This document shows positions 1 through 10,600 of a stretch of 64,000 nucleotides of DNA, in pieces. Origin of the DNA: Paraniabella defluvii (lineage in GTDB: Bacteria; Bacteroidota; Bacteroidia; Chitinophagales; Chitinophagaceae); assembly GCA_019316985.1 (NCBI GenBank), contig CP079215.1:2046001-2110000 (forward strand), in the 5' to 3' direction. Numbering within the stretch: position 1 is the stretch's first letter; each line of letters opens with the position of its first letter. The notes under the pieces were generated by a model. It saw only the letters and a list, made by a program, of their open reading frames with translations, was not told where the DNA came from and did no database searches. Made by a program: the position numbers and the translations under genes.

Positions 1-9
1 GCAAATAAA

Positions 10-614
10 ATGAACTACCTGGCTCATGCATACCTGTCTTTTGGTAATGAAGAGATCTTACTGGGCAACATGATCAGTGATTTTGTCAAGGGAAAGAAGC
101 AATTTCTTTATCCACCGGTAGTGCACAAGGGCATTTTACTGCATAGGGCTATAGACGATTTCACAGATACCCACCAGGTAACGCGGCAGGCAAAAACAGT
201 TTTTAAAAGTGAGTATGGGTTATATAGCGGCGCTTTTATTGATGTGGTATATGATCATTTTCTGGCAACAGAAAAAACAATATTTGCCAGCAACGATGAG
301 CTGTACCGCTTCTCCCAAACAACATACAGCCAGTTAGAGCGGCTACGCAGCGAAATGCCCTCGAACTTTGAGCAAATGTTTTACTATATGCAATCCCAAA
401 ACTGGTTGTATGGATATCATACCCGGCAAGGTATTTACCGAAGTTTTGGAGGATTAGTAAAAGAGCCGCATATTTGCAGGATAGTGGTCCGGCTGCGAAA
501 ATTTTTGACGAACATTATACGTTTTTGCAGCGTTGCTTTGAAGCATTCTGGGAGGAGTTGAGATCTTTTGCCTTTGATAAGATGCAACAGTTGTTATCAG
601 ATCATCTTGCCTGA
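10..614 (+). CDS. ACP phosphodiesterase family protein (DUF479)
   Basis: The start MNYLAHAYLSF and the following GNMISDFVKG and HR-x-ID-x-FTD motifs are typical of the DUF479 / AcpH family, which removes the phosphopantetheine arm from acyl carrier protein; the histidines and aspartates are probable metal ligands. The frame breaks near 460-465 in a run of A; adding one A gives a normal C-terminus rich in aromatic residues (FLQRCFEAFWEEL) that ends at 612-614, about 200 residues in all, the usual length. Cytoplasmic. It is upstream of two DUF2911 genes with no visible functional link. Family assignment is fairly sure; activity is inferred from the family. Confidence 0.82.
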
Positions 615-662
615 TTATAATACAATCAGCTGCAATGAATATCGCCAAAATAAAAAAGAAAC

Positions 663-1223
663 ATGAAAAAGTGGTTGTTTTTAATAGCGTGCGCCATAGC
701 AGGCGTACACGCTGCCAATGCCCAGCAATGGGCGCCTATAGATAAATCGCCTCTTGACCAGGTTTATTTTCCTATAGACTATCCGTCACTAAAGGTGAAA
801 GGAACAAAAGAGCCCTTAAGAATGCGCGTTATTTACAGCCGGCCCAATAAAAGCAACCGCCAGATCTTTGGTTCTGAAATAGTTCCTTATGGTAAAGTGT
901 GGCGGCTGGGCGCAAATGAGGCAACTGAGCTCGACTTGTTTACAGATGCAAAAATCGGCGGGAAGAAAGTGCCGGCCGGTCGGTACACCCTGTACGCCCT
1001 GGTTAATGAGAAGAACTGGACGTTCATCATCAATAAAGAAACGGATACCTGGGGTGCATTTAAGTATGATGCTGCAAAAGATGTTTGCCGCGTAACGGTT
1101 CCTGTTGAAAGAATGGATAAGCCTATTGAATCATTAACCATCGATCTTGAAAAAGCAGGAACCGGCGTAAATCTTGTAGCCGGCTGGGATACTGTTTCTG
1201 CAACATTACCATTCTTATTTTAA
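663..1223 (+). CDS. Secreted DUF2911 protein
   Basis: An intact 186-residue protein with an N-terminal signal peptide (MKKWLFLIACAIAGVHAANA, cleavage expected after ANA). The mature part carries the DUF2911 hallmarks: MRVIYSRPNK near residue 57, GKVWRLGANEATEL near residue 80, and PAGRYTLYALV near residue 105. DUF2911 proteins are common, secreted or lipidated, and of unknown function in Bacteroidota. The next gene is a paralogue in the same orientation, so the pair is a tandem duplication. There are no frame breaks here, so it is a good reference for repairing its neighbour. Confidence 0.9.
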   Translation: MKKWLFLIACAIAGVHAANAQQWAPIDKSPLDQVYFPIDYPSLKVKGTKEPLRMRVIYSRPNKSNRQIFGSEIVPYGKVWRLGANEATELDLFTDAKIGGKKVPAGRYTLYALVNEKNWTFIINKETDTWGAFKYDAAKDVCRVTVPVERMDKPIESLTIDLEKAGTGVNLVAGWDTVSATLPFLF

Positions 1224-1242
1224 TACATATTATAACAATTAC

Positions 1243-1900
1243 ATGACTGTGCTTTATAGGTGTTTTCTGGTTTCCTCAGTTGCAGCAATGCTGCTTGGGG
1301 TTGTAAAGAAAAACCCACTCAATCTACCACCAACTCAACTCCTCAACATTCGGGATCTGATTCAGCCGGGCATCAGGCCAACCCGCCCGTAATAGAGGAT
1401 AATAATATCTATGCTGATGTAGACATTTCACCAATGGACATGAGCTATTTTCCTTCTAAATATCCCCAGCAGAAAATAGCTGATCCTAAAACGCCACCCC
1501 GGTAATGCGGGTTATTTACAGCCGGCCCCATTTGCAGGGACGTAAGCTATTCGAAGAAATTCTTAAATATGGTCAAACCTGGAGGCTGGGCGCGAATGAA
1601 GCAACAGAGTTAGATGTTTTTCAACCGGTAACTATCGGGAATAAAAAGCTGCCGGTTGGCAGATATACCCTCTATGCCATTCCCAAAGCCGGCTACTGGA
1701 CTATTGCCGTTAATAACGACCTGGATTTATGGGGCCTGAAACAGGACGTTTCCAAAGACCTGTTAAGAGTAGAAGTACCGGTTACTTATTACAACCCGGT
1801 AATGGAGTACTTTACAATGGTTTTTGAAAAGTCTGATACAGGGGCTAACCTTATTATAGCCTGGGATGATGCGCTGGTGAAACTTCCCATAACCATTTAA
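1243..1900 (+). CDS. DUF2911 lipoprotein (tandem paralogue)
   Basis: This is the second DUF2911 copy, sharing MRVIYSRP, TWRLGANEATEL and PVGRYTLYAIP with the gene before it. It needs two repairs: one G in the GGGG run near 1298, which creates a lipobox (LLGG followed by CKEKPT), and one C in the CCCC run near 1499, which joins the linker to the DUF2911 domain. With these the product is a lipoprotein with a Ser/Thr/Asn/Pro-rich linker of about 60 residues before the domain, so it is probably anchored to the outer membrane while its neighbour is soluble. The start at 1243 is chosen because it gives the signal peptide. Function unknown. Confidence 0.82.
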
Positions 1901-1974
1901 TACCCGTATAAAATAAAAAGGAGAAGATAAGAATACCCCCTCCGTTGTTTTACATGAGAAAATTTTAATTCGGT

Positions 1975-2426
1975 TTATTTGTCGCCTCTTTTATACTTTG
2001 ACACCACCTCTGTTTCGCCAACACTGTTAGCGTTAACATGTGTATAGTTTTTATCGTCTCTTAAAACGATCCTGTAAGTCACACCGTTTTTGTTGGATAC
2101 TTCTGTAACTCCCCAGATTTCATTATTCTTAAATTCTTTTTTACAGCATACAGAACGTTTGAAGGCAATTCCTCTTCTTTATAATAGCGGATGGTTTGTA
2201 TCAGGTTTCCTTTGGCATCCAGCAGCGCGCGGGTTTTAATATTGTTATCGCCTACAAAATAGGCCTCAAAATGTTTCCCTGTATTGCTCCAGCTTACATT
2301 ATAGGCTTCTTTAAATATCTGGCTAAACGTTTTAAGTACCATTTCGTTAGCGGGCTCTACCGAACCGGCAAAAGCGCTGCCTGTAAGGGCCAGGATAAAA
2401 GCGGCGGAAAGAATTAAGTTTTTCAT
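1975..2426 (-). CDS. Secreted PepSY-like protein
   Basis: Start chosen at MKNLILSAAFILALTGSAFAG, a clear signal peptide; the longer in-frame upstream extension has no such signal. The mature part resembles the small secreted PepSY-like proteins common in Chitinophagaceae: NEMVLKTFSQIFKEAYNVSW, then a stretch around DNNIKTRALLDAKGNL and TIRYYKEEELP. The frame breaks near 2143 in a run of A; adding one A extends the protein with EIWGVTEVSNKNGVTYRIVL and a basic C-terminus ending at 1975-1977, about 150 residues. It is periplasmic or surface exposed. Function unknown; PepSY-like folds often inhibit or chaperone partner enzymes, which is only a family-level hint. Confidence 0.75.
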
Positions 2427-2576
2427 TTTATTAAGTTTAATTGTTTTGAGTTGTGTTATCGTATTTGTGTTACAAACATACATCCGGTAGTCACCATCCA
2501 TCAAGCGCATATGGGTCAACCACCCTAAAACCTCCGGTGAATGACGGTTTTTTACTGCCAAACTCACCTTAGCCAT

Positions 2577-2975
2577 GCAACCCTTCTGTGCTTCAACGGC
2601 GCTTTAACAGGGTAAAGATATCTGCCGCCGCCTCGCTTTAGCAAGTGAATATTGATCAACGGCAAGCTGTTTTGTGTTAAATAATTTTAACTAATGGACT
2701 AATTGATTGAAAATTATCAATGAATGGTCGAAAAATCATTTAAGCGGTAAACTTCGCAGCAAGGTATTACAGGGTGATAAGCATCGTTTTAGGACGAACG
2801 GCAAGCAACTACGAAGTTTTTCATAGATTGATTGAGATCAAGAAGGGGTTCCTGGTTTTTGTGGGTTATCGTTTTATAAACAACGGTTAAGGCTGCCGGT
2901 AAGATAACATTCGTTATTTTCTTTTTACTTTGCGGAAGGCCGGTTGCCGCTACGGCTTATATAAAACAAGTAAGT
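2577..2975. other. Intergenic region, no gene seen
   Basis: About 400 bases between divergent genes. No open frame of convincing composition, no RNA gene and no clear palindrome were found. It should hold the divergent promoters; a partial match to the -7 box (TACTTTG) lies just before the downstream PLP enzyme. Confidence 0.5.
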
Positions 2976-4114
2976 ATGAAACTAAATACCAGGATCATCC
3001 ATGCTGGTGTGGAACCGGATCCATCCACAGGAGCTATTATGACACCCATATTCCAGACCTCAACCTATGTACAGGAGGGACCTAATGAACATAAAGGCTA
3101 CGATTATTCACGGGCCGGCAATCCTACCCGTACAGCGCTGGAAACCGCTTTTGCGGCGTTGGAAAATGCAAGGCACGGACTGGCTTTCAGCAGCGGTGTG
3201 GCAGCTACTGATGCGGTGGTACGTTTACTGAAGCCGGGAGATGAAGTTATTGCCGCCAACGATATGTATGGAGGTACCTATCGGCTATTTTCTAAATTAT
3301 GGGCCGATTTTGGTATAAAATTCATTTATACCGACACTACCCAAACGTCTAATATCAGGGCGGCCATTACCAGCCACACCAAAATGATTTGGGTAGAAAC
3401 GCCAACAAATCCGCTGATGAATATTACGGATATTGAAGCCGCCGCATCCATCGCCAGGAAGCCAATGCTTTACTGGTAGTGGATAACACATTTGCATCAC
3501 CCTATTTGCAAAACCCGTTAGATCTTGGTGCCGATATTGTGATGCACTCAGCTACCAAATATCTGGGAGGGCATAGCGATGTTATTATGGGCGCATTAAT
3601 GATGAATGATGACGGATTACGGGAAAAGTTGTTCTTTATCCAAAAAAGCAGTGGCGCAGTACCCGGCCCTGTAGATTGCTTTTTAGTGTTAAGAGGTATT
3701 AAAACGTTGCATGTTCGTATGCAGCGCCATTGTGAAAATGGTAAAAAGTGGCGGCATTCCTGTCGGGGCATCCGAAGGTAAAAAAAAGTATACTGGTGCG
3801 GATTTGAAGATAACAGCGGCTATGCGGTTGCACGAAAACAAATGCGTGATTTTGGAGGAATGATGAGCTTTGAGCTGGCAGACGAGTCGGTTGATGCCGC
3901 TGTAAAGGTTTTAAAAGGAACCAGGATTATAGCGCTGGCAGAAAGCCTGGGCGGAGTAGAGTCGTTAATCAATCATCCGGCTACTATGACCCATGCGTCT
4001 GTACCGCGCGAAGAAAGAATAAAAAACGGGCTCAGCGATTCGTTGATCCGGTTGAGTATAGGAATTGAGGATGCAGACGACCTGATCGATGATCTGAAGC
4101 AGGCGATCGGCTAA
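2976..4114 (+). CDS. Cystathionine gamma-synthase/lyase family PLP enzyme
   Basis: A Cys/Met metabolism PLP-dependent transsulfuration enzyme. The N-terminus MKLNTRIIHAGVEPDPSTGA, the YDYSRAGNPTR motif, the FSSGVAA segment and the PLP-lysine motif SATKYLGGHSD (Lys near 3559) are all present, followed by the C-terminal domain with ESLGGVESLINHPATMTH and the final RLSIGIEDADDLIDDL. Full length is about 380 residues, as expected. Frame breaks lie near 3458, 3735 and 3780. The family includes gamma-synthases, beta- and gamma-lyases; the VESLI-NHPA region cannot separate these by eye. Cytoplasmic. A GC-rich hairpin follows the gene and may be its terminator. Confidence 0.9.
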
Positions 4115-4140
4115 ATGATCATCAGCTGCAGAATGATATA

Positions 4141-4171
4141 AAGCCTGGCAGATTCAAAATCTGTCAGGCTC
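4141..4171 (+). terminator. Hairpin after PLP enzyme gene
   Basis: AGCCTG-g-CAGAT and ATCTG-t-CAGGCT form a long stem broken by one mismatch with a short A-rich loop. There is no strong T-run, so termination is likely but not certain. Confidence 0.5.
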
Positions 4172-4234
4172 TATGGTAAGCGATTGTTTTATCGAAATAC
4201 AGCCGCCTATTATTAAACAATACCAATAAACACT

Positions 4235-4884
4235 ATGGAAAGTATTTTTGAAGAGATTGAACAATACCAATATTTAACTGACAGGGAAATATTTTCAAAG
4301 ATCTGGTTTTCACCACGAACGGTTTTTAAATACGTCCTCTACCGAAATTATGATAAATATGTAACGGCTCTGTTGATACTGGGTGGGGTATCAAGGGCTT
4401 TTGGCAAGGCGGCCGATAAGGGTATGGGAGATACAATGTCACTTTGGGGTATAATTGGACTTTGCGTTTTTGTGGGAGGGTGGTAGGATGGTTTATTTCC
4501 GGCATTTACGCGGGTTTAATTAACTGGACGGGCAAATGGCTTAAGGGCCAGGGCAATGCAAAATCTATTTTAAACGTTATGGCCTATGCATACATACCAT
4601 CTATACTTTCACTGGTCCTTCTGGTTCCGGAATTAAGTATTTATGGAGTTGAAGTATTTAAAACAGGCGGAGATATCATAAGCGCCGGGATATCTTCCAA
4701 TATACTGTTTTACAGTGCTCTGATTTTAGAAGTGATTTTAGGGATATGGACAGTAGTACTGCTTATCATCGGTGTTGCAGAAGCGCAAAAGTTTTCGATA
4801 GGAAAATCTATTGTGAATTTACTTCTTCCCATTCTTATCATTTTCCTGCCTCTTCTGCTTTTAGGTATTTTCCTGCCTAAGTAG
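4235..4884 (+). CDS. Yip1-family integral membrane protein
   Basis: The N-terminus (ESIFEEIEQYQYLTDREIF, then IWFSPRTVFKYVL) and the following five or so hydrophobic segments match bacterial YIP1 family proteins, which are inner membrane proteins of unknown role. Membrane segments lie at about residues 45-60, 72-95, 125-145, 165-190 and 200-215. A single frame break near 4478 in the GGG of gtgggaggg separates the first segment from the rest; one added base gives a continuous protein of about 216 residues. It stands alone between the PLP enzyme and the Fic gene. Confidence 0.75.
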
Positions 4885-4980
4885 CAACCGGAACGGTGAA
4901 AACAAACGGCCCCTGGCTACTAAATGGCGATGCACTTAATAGGTTAAAATAACTATATTCGCTAAAATTTGCCGGTTTTT

Positions 4981-6255
4981 ATGCAAAATATGGAGCAGCT
5001 GAACCAGAACAATAATGCTTTACGAAAACTGATCTCTAATCTCAATAACAATTATGTTCATTGGGAAAAGTTTAAAGACATGCAAATCCCGGAGCCTGAT
5101 TACCGGATGGATATATGGGCCAAAGTACTTGCCGAGCGGGAACAGGGGTTTTACCGGCGGCTGTCTTTTTCGTCGATAGAAATAAAATGGTGGATCAGCA
5201 ATGCCCTTGAGGCTCAATTGCACCAGCTGGATATAGGACTGGCAGGCGGCCGCGACTTTCACGTGCTGCTGGAGCCCCGGCAGGTGCACCGGCATAAAAC
5301 AAACGCGCTTTTAGAGGAGAGCATCAGCTCGGCGCAGCTGGCCGGCATAACAGTGTCTAAAAAAGCAGCAAAAGAAATGCTGCTTAAAAAGCGTGCGCCG
5401 CAGGATGTTGCGGAGCAGGTTTGCATCAATATTTTTAAAGCGCTCCAGCTGGCCTACGCAAAAAAGACGAAGATCTTAAAGAGGCTTTATTCTTGCAGTT
5501 CCATCAAATATTAACAAGAGACACGATAAAGCTAAAGGGAATAGGGCAATATCGTACCAATAATAAAGTCGATGTATCTGCGGTAGATATGTCTGCAGCG
5601 TATAAGCCGGCCGACGTAACGCTTATCCCGGAAATAGTTGAGCAGTTAATAAGGTTTTATAATAATGATGCAGAACCGTTTTTTATACACCCGTTGGTAA
5701 AAGCCGGTCTTATTCATTATATCATTACAACGGTACGCCCTTTTAAAGACGGTAACGGTCGTATTGCCAGGCTACTGTCGCAAATGTATTTATTTAAAAG
5801 GGTTACTGGGTCACGGAGTTTCTGTCGGTATCCAATGTCATTTCCAAATTCAGACAACAGTACCATAAAACATTCTCGCAGGTACAAAGCGATGAAAATA
5901 ATACGGGGTATTTCCTGCAGTTTTATATTCAGTCTGTTCAGATGGCATTCAAATCGCTGCGGGATTTTGCTTTACGTATCTCCAGGAAAGGGTGGAAAAG
6001 CCTGTACAGAAAATACCGGGCTATAATGAGCGTCAAACTTCTGTACTGCAATGGCTGAAAGAAGACGGCTCGAAGGTGGTAACGATACGCGAGCTGCGTT
6101 CGGTATACGGCATATCTAAAGAAACGGCCCGTACAGACCTTACCGCGCTGGTTGAAAAAGGATGGATCAAATACTACCATATCAATAAAAAAACCTACGC
6201 TTTTGTAAAGGATGATAGATTTGATGAACAGGCTGCTGCGTTGCAAACAATGTAA
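4981..6255 (+). CDS. Fic family protein with altered catalytic and inhibitory motifs
   Basis: Repaired length is about 425 residues: N-terminal helical region, inhibitory helix, Fic core, then a C-terminal winged helix (IRELRSVYGISKETARTDL, then LVEKGWI). Fic enzymes usually attach AMP to a protein hydroxyl group using HPFxDGNGRxxR. Here the motif reads RPFKDGNGRIAR, so the catalytic His is Arg (codon CGC at 5736-5738). The inhibitory helix, normally SSQ-(I/L)-EG, reads SAQLAG, so the inhibitory Glu is Ala (near 5341). Frame breaks lie near 5490, 5800 and 5990. The ATG at 4981 is preferred to an upstream TTG. It may be a non-enzymatic, DNA-binding Fic relative; that role is inference. Confidence 0.82.
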
Positions 6256-6281
6256 CTCACAGCTATACAAAAAAGCAGATT

Positions 6282-7071
6282 TTGAAAGTAATTGAAGGAG
6301 AGCTGAAAGAATTCCTGGACAAAAAAGTTGAACAATACGAAAAACCTGACTTCATAAAGGATGATCCTATTTGTATACCCCATCGCTTTTCCCAAAAACA
6401 GGATATTGAAATAGCCGGCTTTTTGCAGCCATCCTGGCATGGGGCAACCGTAAAAGCATCATCAGCTCCTGTAACAGGCTTCTCGCAGGCATGGACAATG
6501 CCCCTACGATTTTATACTGAACTTTGAAGAACAGGATCTAAAGCCGTTTTTGGGTTTCGCCCATCGCACGTTTAATGCTACCGACCTGTTTCACTTTCTC
6601 GACTTCCTGCAATACCATTATAAAGTTTCAGGGCACAATCTCTTGAAACAGCTTTTTCAAAACACCTGAAAAAACAGACCCCGATGTAGAGCCGGCCCTG
6701 GTTAGTTTTTACAATTCGTTTTTTGATGAAGATATTTTCCCAGATTATCCCAGGCGTACGAGAAAGCATATAGCCACACCGTTTAAAAAATCTGCCTGTG
6801 TAAGGCTCAATATGTTTTTGCGCTGGATGGTAAGAGGTGCTGTTAAAGGAGTGGACTTTGGTATCTGGAAAAGCATAAAGCCTTCGCAGCTCGTTTGCCC
6901 GCTGGATGTGCATGTAGCCCGCGTTGCCAAACATTTTAACTTGCTGCAACGGCCCGGCAACGACTGGCTGGCGGCAAAGAGCTTACCCAAAACCTGAAAT
7001 TGCTTGATGCGAAAGACCCGGTTAAATATGATTTCGCGTTATTCGGGTTAGGGGTTGTAGAGAAGTTTTGA
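6282..7071 (+). CDS. TIGR02757 family protein
   Basis: Recognisable segments in order are FIKDDPICIPHRFSQKQDIE, IAGFLAA-type, AWGNRKSIISSCNRLL, MDNAPYDFIL, FAHRTFNATDLFHFL, RRTRKHIATPFKKSACVRLN, MFLRWMVR, GVDFGIWKSI, QLVCPLDVHVARVA and the C-terminal VKYDFALFGLGVVEKF. These match the conserved Bacteroidota family TIGR02757, about 250 residues, whose role is not established; the PLDVHVARVA segment recalls helix-hairpin-helix DNA glycosylases. Frame breaks near 6425, 6500, 6655 and 6985. The start is a TTG; no better ATG is seen. Confidence 0.8.
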
Positions 7072-7084
7072 GATCAGAGCAAAA

Positions 7085-7105
7085 AAATCCGCCAGCAGCG
7101 GATTT
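7085..7105. terminator. Bidirectional terminator hairpin
   Basis: AAATCCGC, five-base loop, GCGGATTT. The perfect 8-bp stem with A/T flanks lies between two convergent genes, so it can serve both strands. Confidence 0.75.
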
Positions 7106-7131
7106 GTATAAATAGATTGTTGAAAATTTAT

Positions 7132-7795
7132 TTATTTCTTGCCAAACATCAGCTCCTGTACCTTTTCTTTATCCTCTTTCTCCTTTTTAAGATCGAACAT
7201 GGTGCCGAAAACGTGGTCCCAGATGGTGCTGCTTACGCCAAAGCCTTTATGCTCGTCTTTGTAATGGTGCAAATGGTGATTACGCCAAAGCCCTTTCATC
7301 CATTTAAACGGAGGGTTCCAGGCATGAATGGCATAATGCATGGTGCCATAAAGTAGGTATCCCAACATAAAGCCAGGGAAGAACATAAAAGCATAGCGGC
7401 CTAATACAAGGTAAAACAGGCTGAATAAAACGGATGCTATAATAATGCTTGGAACCGGTGGCATAAATAAGCGCTGCCTGTCTCTCGGATAATGATGGTG
7501 ATTACCATGCATTACATAGGCTATTTTTTTGCAGTAGGGTTATCGCTTACCCAGTGAAAAATGAAACGATGCGCTATATATTCAAAAAACGACCAGAAAA
7601 AAATACCACAAAAAAGATAAGGAATACATAACCTACTGAAAAATTAAGAGTAGTAGCGCTGTAATACAACAAATAAGAAATGACAGGGATATAAATACCC
7701 CAGATAACCAAGGGATGCGTTTTAGTCAGCATCTCCAGGTAATCATTCTTAAAAAGCCTTGCTTGTCCTTTATTATGAATTTTTTCAAACTTCAT
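7132..7795 (-). CDS. Fatty acid hydroxylase / sterol desaturase family protein
   Basis: A membrane di-iron enzyme. Histidine clusters HGNHHHYPRD and NHHLHHYKDE, plus an AHRFIFHW-type cluster restored by frame repair near 7560, give the eight-histidine pattern of the family; hydrophobic segments lie before and between them. The closest known types are fatty acid 2-hydroxylases acting on the acyl chain of sphingolipids, which Bacteroidota make. Start chosen at MKFEKIHNKGQARLF. Length about 220 residues, usual for bacterial forms. Family is sure, substrate is inferred. Confidence 0.85.
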
Positions 7796-7948
7796 GCGGT
7801 AAAAATAAAACAAAATTGAAAAATGCTCAAAGCACCTGCGCCTCAAAATATCCTATACATCAGTATTGCCTGCAAAAATGATGCAAATCAATGATGTTCA
7901 AAACAAACGAATGGATAAAAAGTTGTCTTTAACCGGGTCAAAAACTAA

Positions 7949-9190
7949 TTAATCATACTTCAGTTTCCATTGGCTCAGGTCGGGCTTTGTACTCCTTTTC
8001 CGTTTTAGCTCGTATTCATAAATCTTTTCTCCGATTTCTCTGAAGAATGGATAACCTGTTTCGGTATACTCGTATTTATTATCATTAAGCACTTCGTCTT
8101 TATTTACATAAATGCAGGCGCTTAGCATAAACTCTATGTTGTTCTTAAAGTCAACGATATAGCAAACATCGGTCAGGAATCCATGGCTCCAGCCGGTTTT
8201 ATTAAAGCTGCGGATATATTCGGGTATTTTTGCCTGCCGTCTTTAAAGAAAAAGAACTTGGTGTAGCTGTCAAAAATTCCGTAGTATCATACTGCGGATA
8301 CCCGCTTTCAGAAGGTTTTTCTGACATATATTGATAAAGTTTCCGGTAATCATCTTCAGTCAAATCAAACCGCCTGGTTTTAGGAACCGAAGACGGAAAC
8401 AAAACCGATTGCATCATTTGCTGCAAATCGGTCAATGTGGCTTTGTTATGCATTGTAAAATCGTAGGGAGCGTTTACCAGTTCATCGTCCTGGTCAAGGT
8501 GTGCTTTACCAATGAGAATTTTTTTGCTAAAATCGAAGGCCGCATTACTCACTGCGGGTTCCTGGGTATAGACGGTTTTACCATTTTCCTGGAAACGGAT
8601 AGCATTGGTATGACGATTTTCTTCCGGCGTCATTTTTACAAATCTTCGTGTAATACGCATATTTGTATAACCCTTTTTCCAAAGCGTTTCATTTAAATAT
8701 TGCTGACCACAGAACTCATACAAACGGTTATAGGCATCGTTGTCGCTCACCACAAATATTTTCTTTACATACTGGTTGATACTGGGTAGCCCGGTAGGAG
8801 ACGTAGTATCGGCATGCACCGCGGTCTGGCCGCTGTAATTGCTGTCGGTGAGCATTGCCGTATACTTGTCAATTCCTTTGTTTTTAAGGAATTTATTTTT
8901 TCCAATGCGGTTAAAGCGGTGGGTAATTTCACCATAGATGCCGGATAGAAATAAGTCTCTTTGTCGACATTGAGATAATAGTTGGTGAACTTGGGCAGGT
9001 TTTCTATATTCCGGTCTATTTTAGTATAAATAATCTGGTATTTGAAGGTGTCGGGTTGGTCTAAAACCCGGGTCAATAATGGAGATGCGTTCTGCCTTAA
9101 AAAGTTCTCCAGCCATTTGCTGTTTTTTGTTTGCCCCTGCGCCATGGTTAAAAAGATGAATAATAAACCGGTAAGTTCAAGCTTTTTCAT
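7949..9190 (-). CDS. Secreted serine hydrolase, class A beta-lactamase fold
   Basis: Signal peptide MKKLELTGLLFIFLTMAQGQ. The three active-site motifs of the class A beta-lactamase / DD-peptidase fold are present: SMVK (S-x-x-K) within YPASMVKLPTAL, SDN within VSDNDAYNRLYEF, and KTG within NKTGWSHGF. About 410 residues, longer than true class A beta-lactamases, with an extended middle region that includes MRITRRFVKM and a long C-terminal tail. Frame breaks near 8885 and 8225. It is periplasmic. It belongs to the beta-lactamase2 type serine hydrolases, often of unknown substrate; drug resistance should not be assumed. Confidence 0.83.
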
Positions 9191-9312
9191 CTGCAAAAGT
9201 TAAATCAGAATCTTCAAATCATCCGGAAATGTTTCTCCCGGTCGGTTACACGGCGGTTCCCGGTGCGCAAATAAAAAGTTGCGGGGAGAAATTTCAAATA
9301 CCAAATAGCCAT

Positions 9313-9320
9313 TACCTTTG
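9313..9320 (+). promoter_or_regulatory. Probable -7 box for gcvT
   Basis: TACCTTTG fits the Bacteroidota TAnnTTTG -7 element, about 100 bases before the gcvT start. The leader has no glycine riboswitch pattern that I can recognise. Confidence 0.55.
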
Positions 9321-9419
9321 GCCCGCAAAAAGTTATATGAAGGTTGCATCCGGGAAATAATGCCCCGGCATGCAGGTCCTTTGCCGTTCGCTGGTTATAA
9401 GACGTATTAAAATAAATAA

Positions 9420-10501
9420 ATGAAACAGACTCCTTTTACACAGAAACACATTGCCCTGGGTGCAAAAATGGCCGAATTTGCCGGCTACAATATGCCAATA
9501 AGCTATAGCGGCATTAATGAAGAACACCATACCGTAAGAAAAAATGCAGGTGTTTTTGATGTTAGCCACATGGGCGAATTTATTTTAAAAGGAGAGAACG
9601 CCTTAGCCTTAATACAAAAAGTAACAACCAACGATGCGGCAAAGTTAAAAACGGCCAGGCTCAATACAGTACATTCACCAACGAGCAGGGAGGTATTGTG
9701 GACGATCTGATCGTTTATTGTATCGAAGAAAATAACGTATATATGCTGGTAGTGAATGCTGCCAACATCGATAAAGACTGGAACTGGGTATCTCAGCATA
9801 ATACCGATAATGTGGAGATGCACAATATTTCCGAAAAAACGGCGCTATTGGCCATCCAGGGTCCGCAGGCAACGGCTATTTTACAACCACTTACAGATAT
9901 CGATATCTTAAATCTCAAATATTACACGTTTGCAAAAGGAAATTTTGCCGGGGTTCCTAATGTTTTGGTAAGCGCTACAGGGTATACCGGGGCGGGAGGC
10001 GTAGAAATATACTTCGAGGATAAAGAAGGTGCTGCCGAAAAATCTGGAACGCCATTTTTGAAGTGGGCACACCCAAAGGCTTAAAGCCCATCGGGTTGGC
10101 CGCACGCGATACCCTGCGACTGGAAATGGGATATAGCTTATATGGTAACGACCTGGATGATACCACGAGCCCTTTAGAAGCGGGTTTGGGTTGGGTAACC
10201 AAGTTCACCAAAGACTTCACGGCAAAAGAATTGCTCCAGCAGCAAAAAGCAGAAGGTGTAAAGCGCCGCCTGGTGGGTTTTGAGCTGGCCGATAAAGGCA
10301 TCCCGTCATGGTTATGAAATTGTAGATGAAGCCGGCAACAATATTGGCGTGGTTACATCAGGTACCCAATCTCCCACCCTTGGAAAAGCAATTGGCCTTG
10401 GTTATGTGCAAACCGCTAAAGCTGCTATCGGCTCTGATATTTTTATTAAAGTGCGCGATAAACAACTGGCGGCTACAATAGTTAAAATGCCTTTTGTTTA
10501 A
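9420..10501 (+). CDS. gcvT: Glycine cleavage system T protein (aminomethyltransferase)
   Basis: The T protein moves the aminomethyl carbon from lipoyl-H protein to tetrahydrofolate, releasing ammonia. Signature segments are [74 protein letters not shown] (family usual GYTGExG; the Glu is Ala here), [30 protein letters not shown] and the C-terminal [20 protein letters not shown]. Length about 360 residues, normal. Frame breaks near 9658, 10045 and 10305. It is directly followed by comB on the same strand, about 100 bases away. Confidence 0.92.
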
Positions 10502-10600
10502 AAAACAGGCTGCAAACGTACAACACGGGTATCGAATCAAAAGATTCGTGCCTGTCCGTCCGCACAGGCCGGGCATTTGCGGCACAATGTCTTAAATATA

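Noticed and set aside
2976-4114. Programmed frameshifting in the PLP enzyme and other genes
   Set aside because: Breaks occur at different, unremarkable runs in most long genes and always need one added base; sequence error explains all of them.
7949-9190. True antibiotic-inactivating beta-lactamase
   Set aside because: The protein has the fold motifs but is much longer than class A enzymes with extra regions; function cannot be claimed.
9321-9419. Glycine riboswitch before gcvT
   Set aside because: The leader is only about 100 bases and lacks the paired aptamer pattern that I know.
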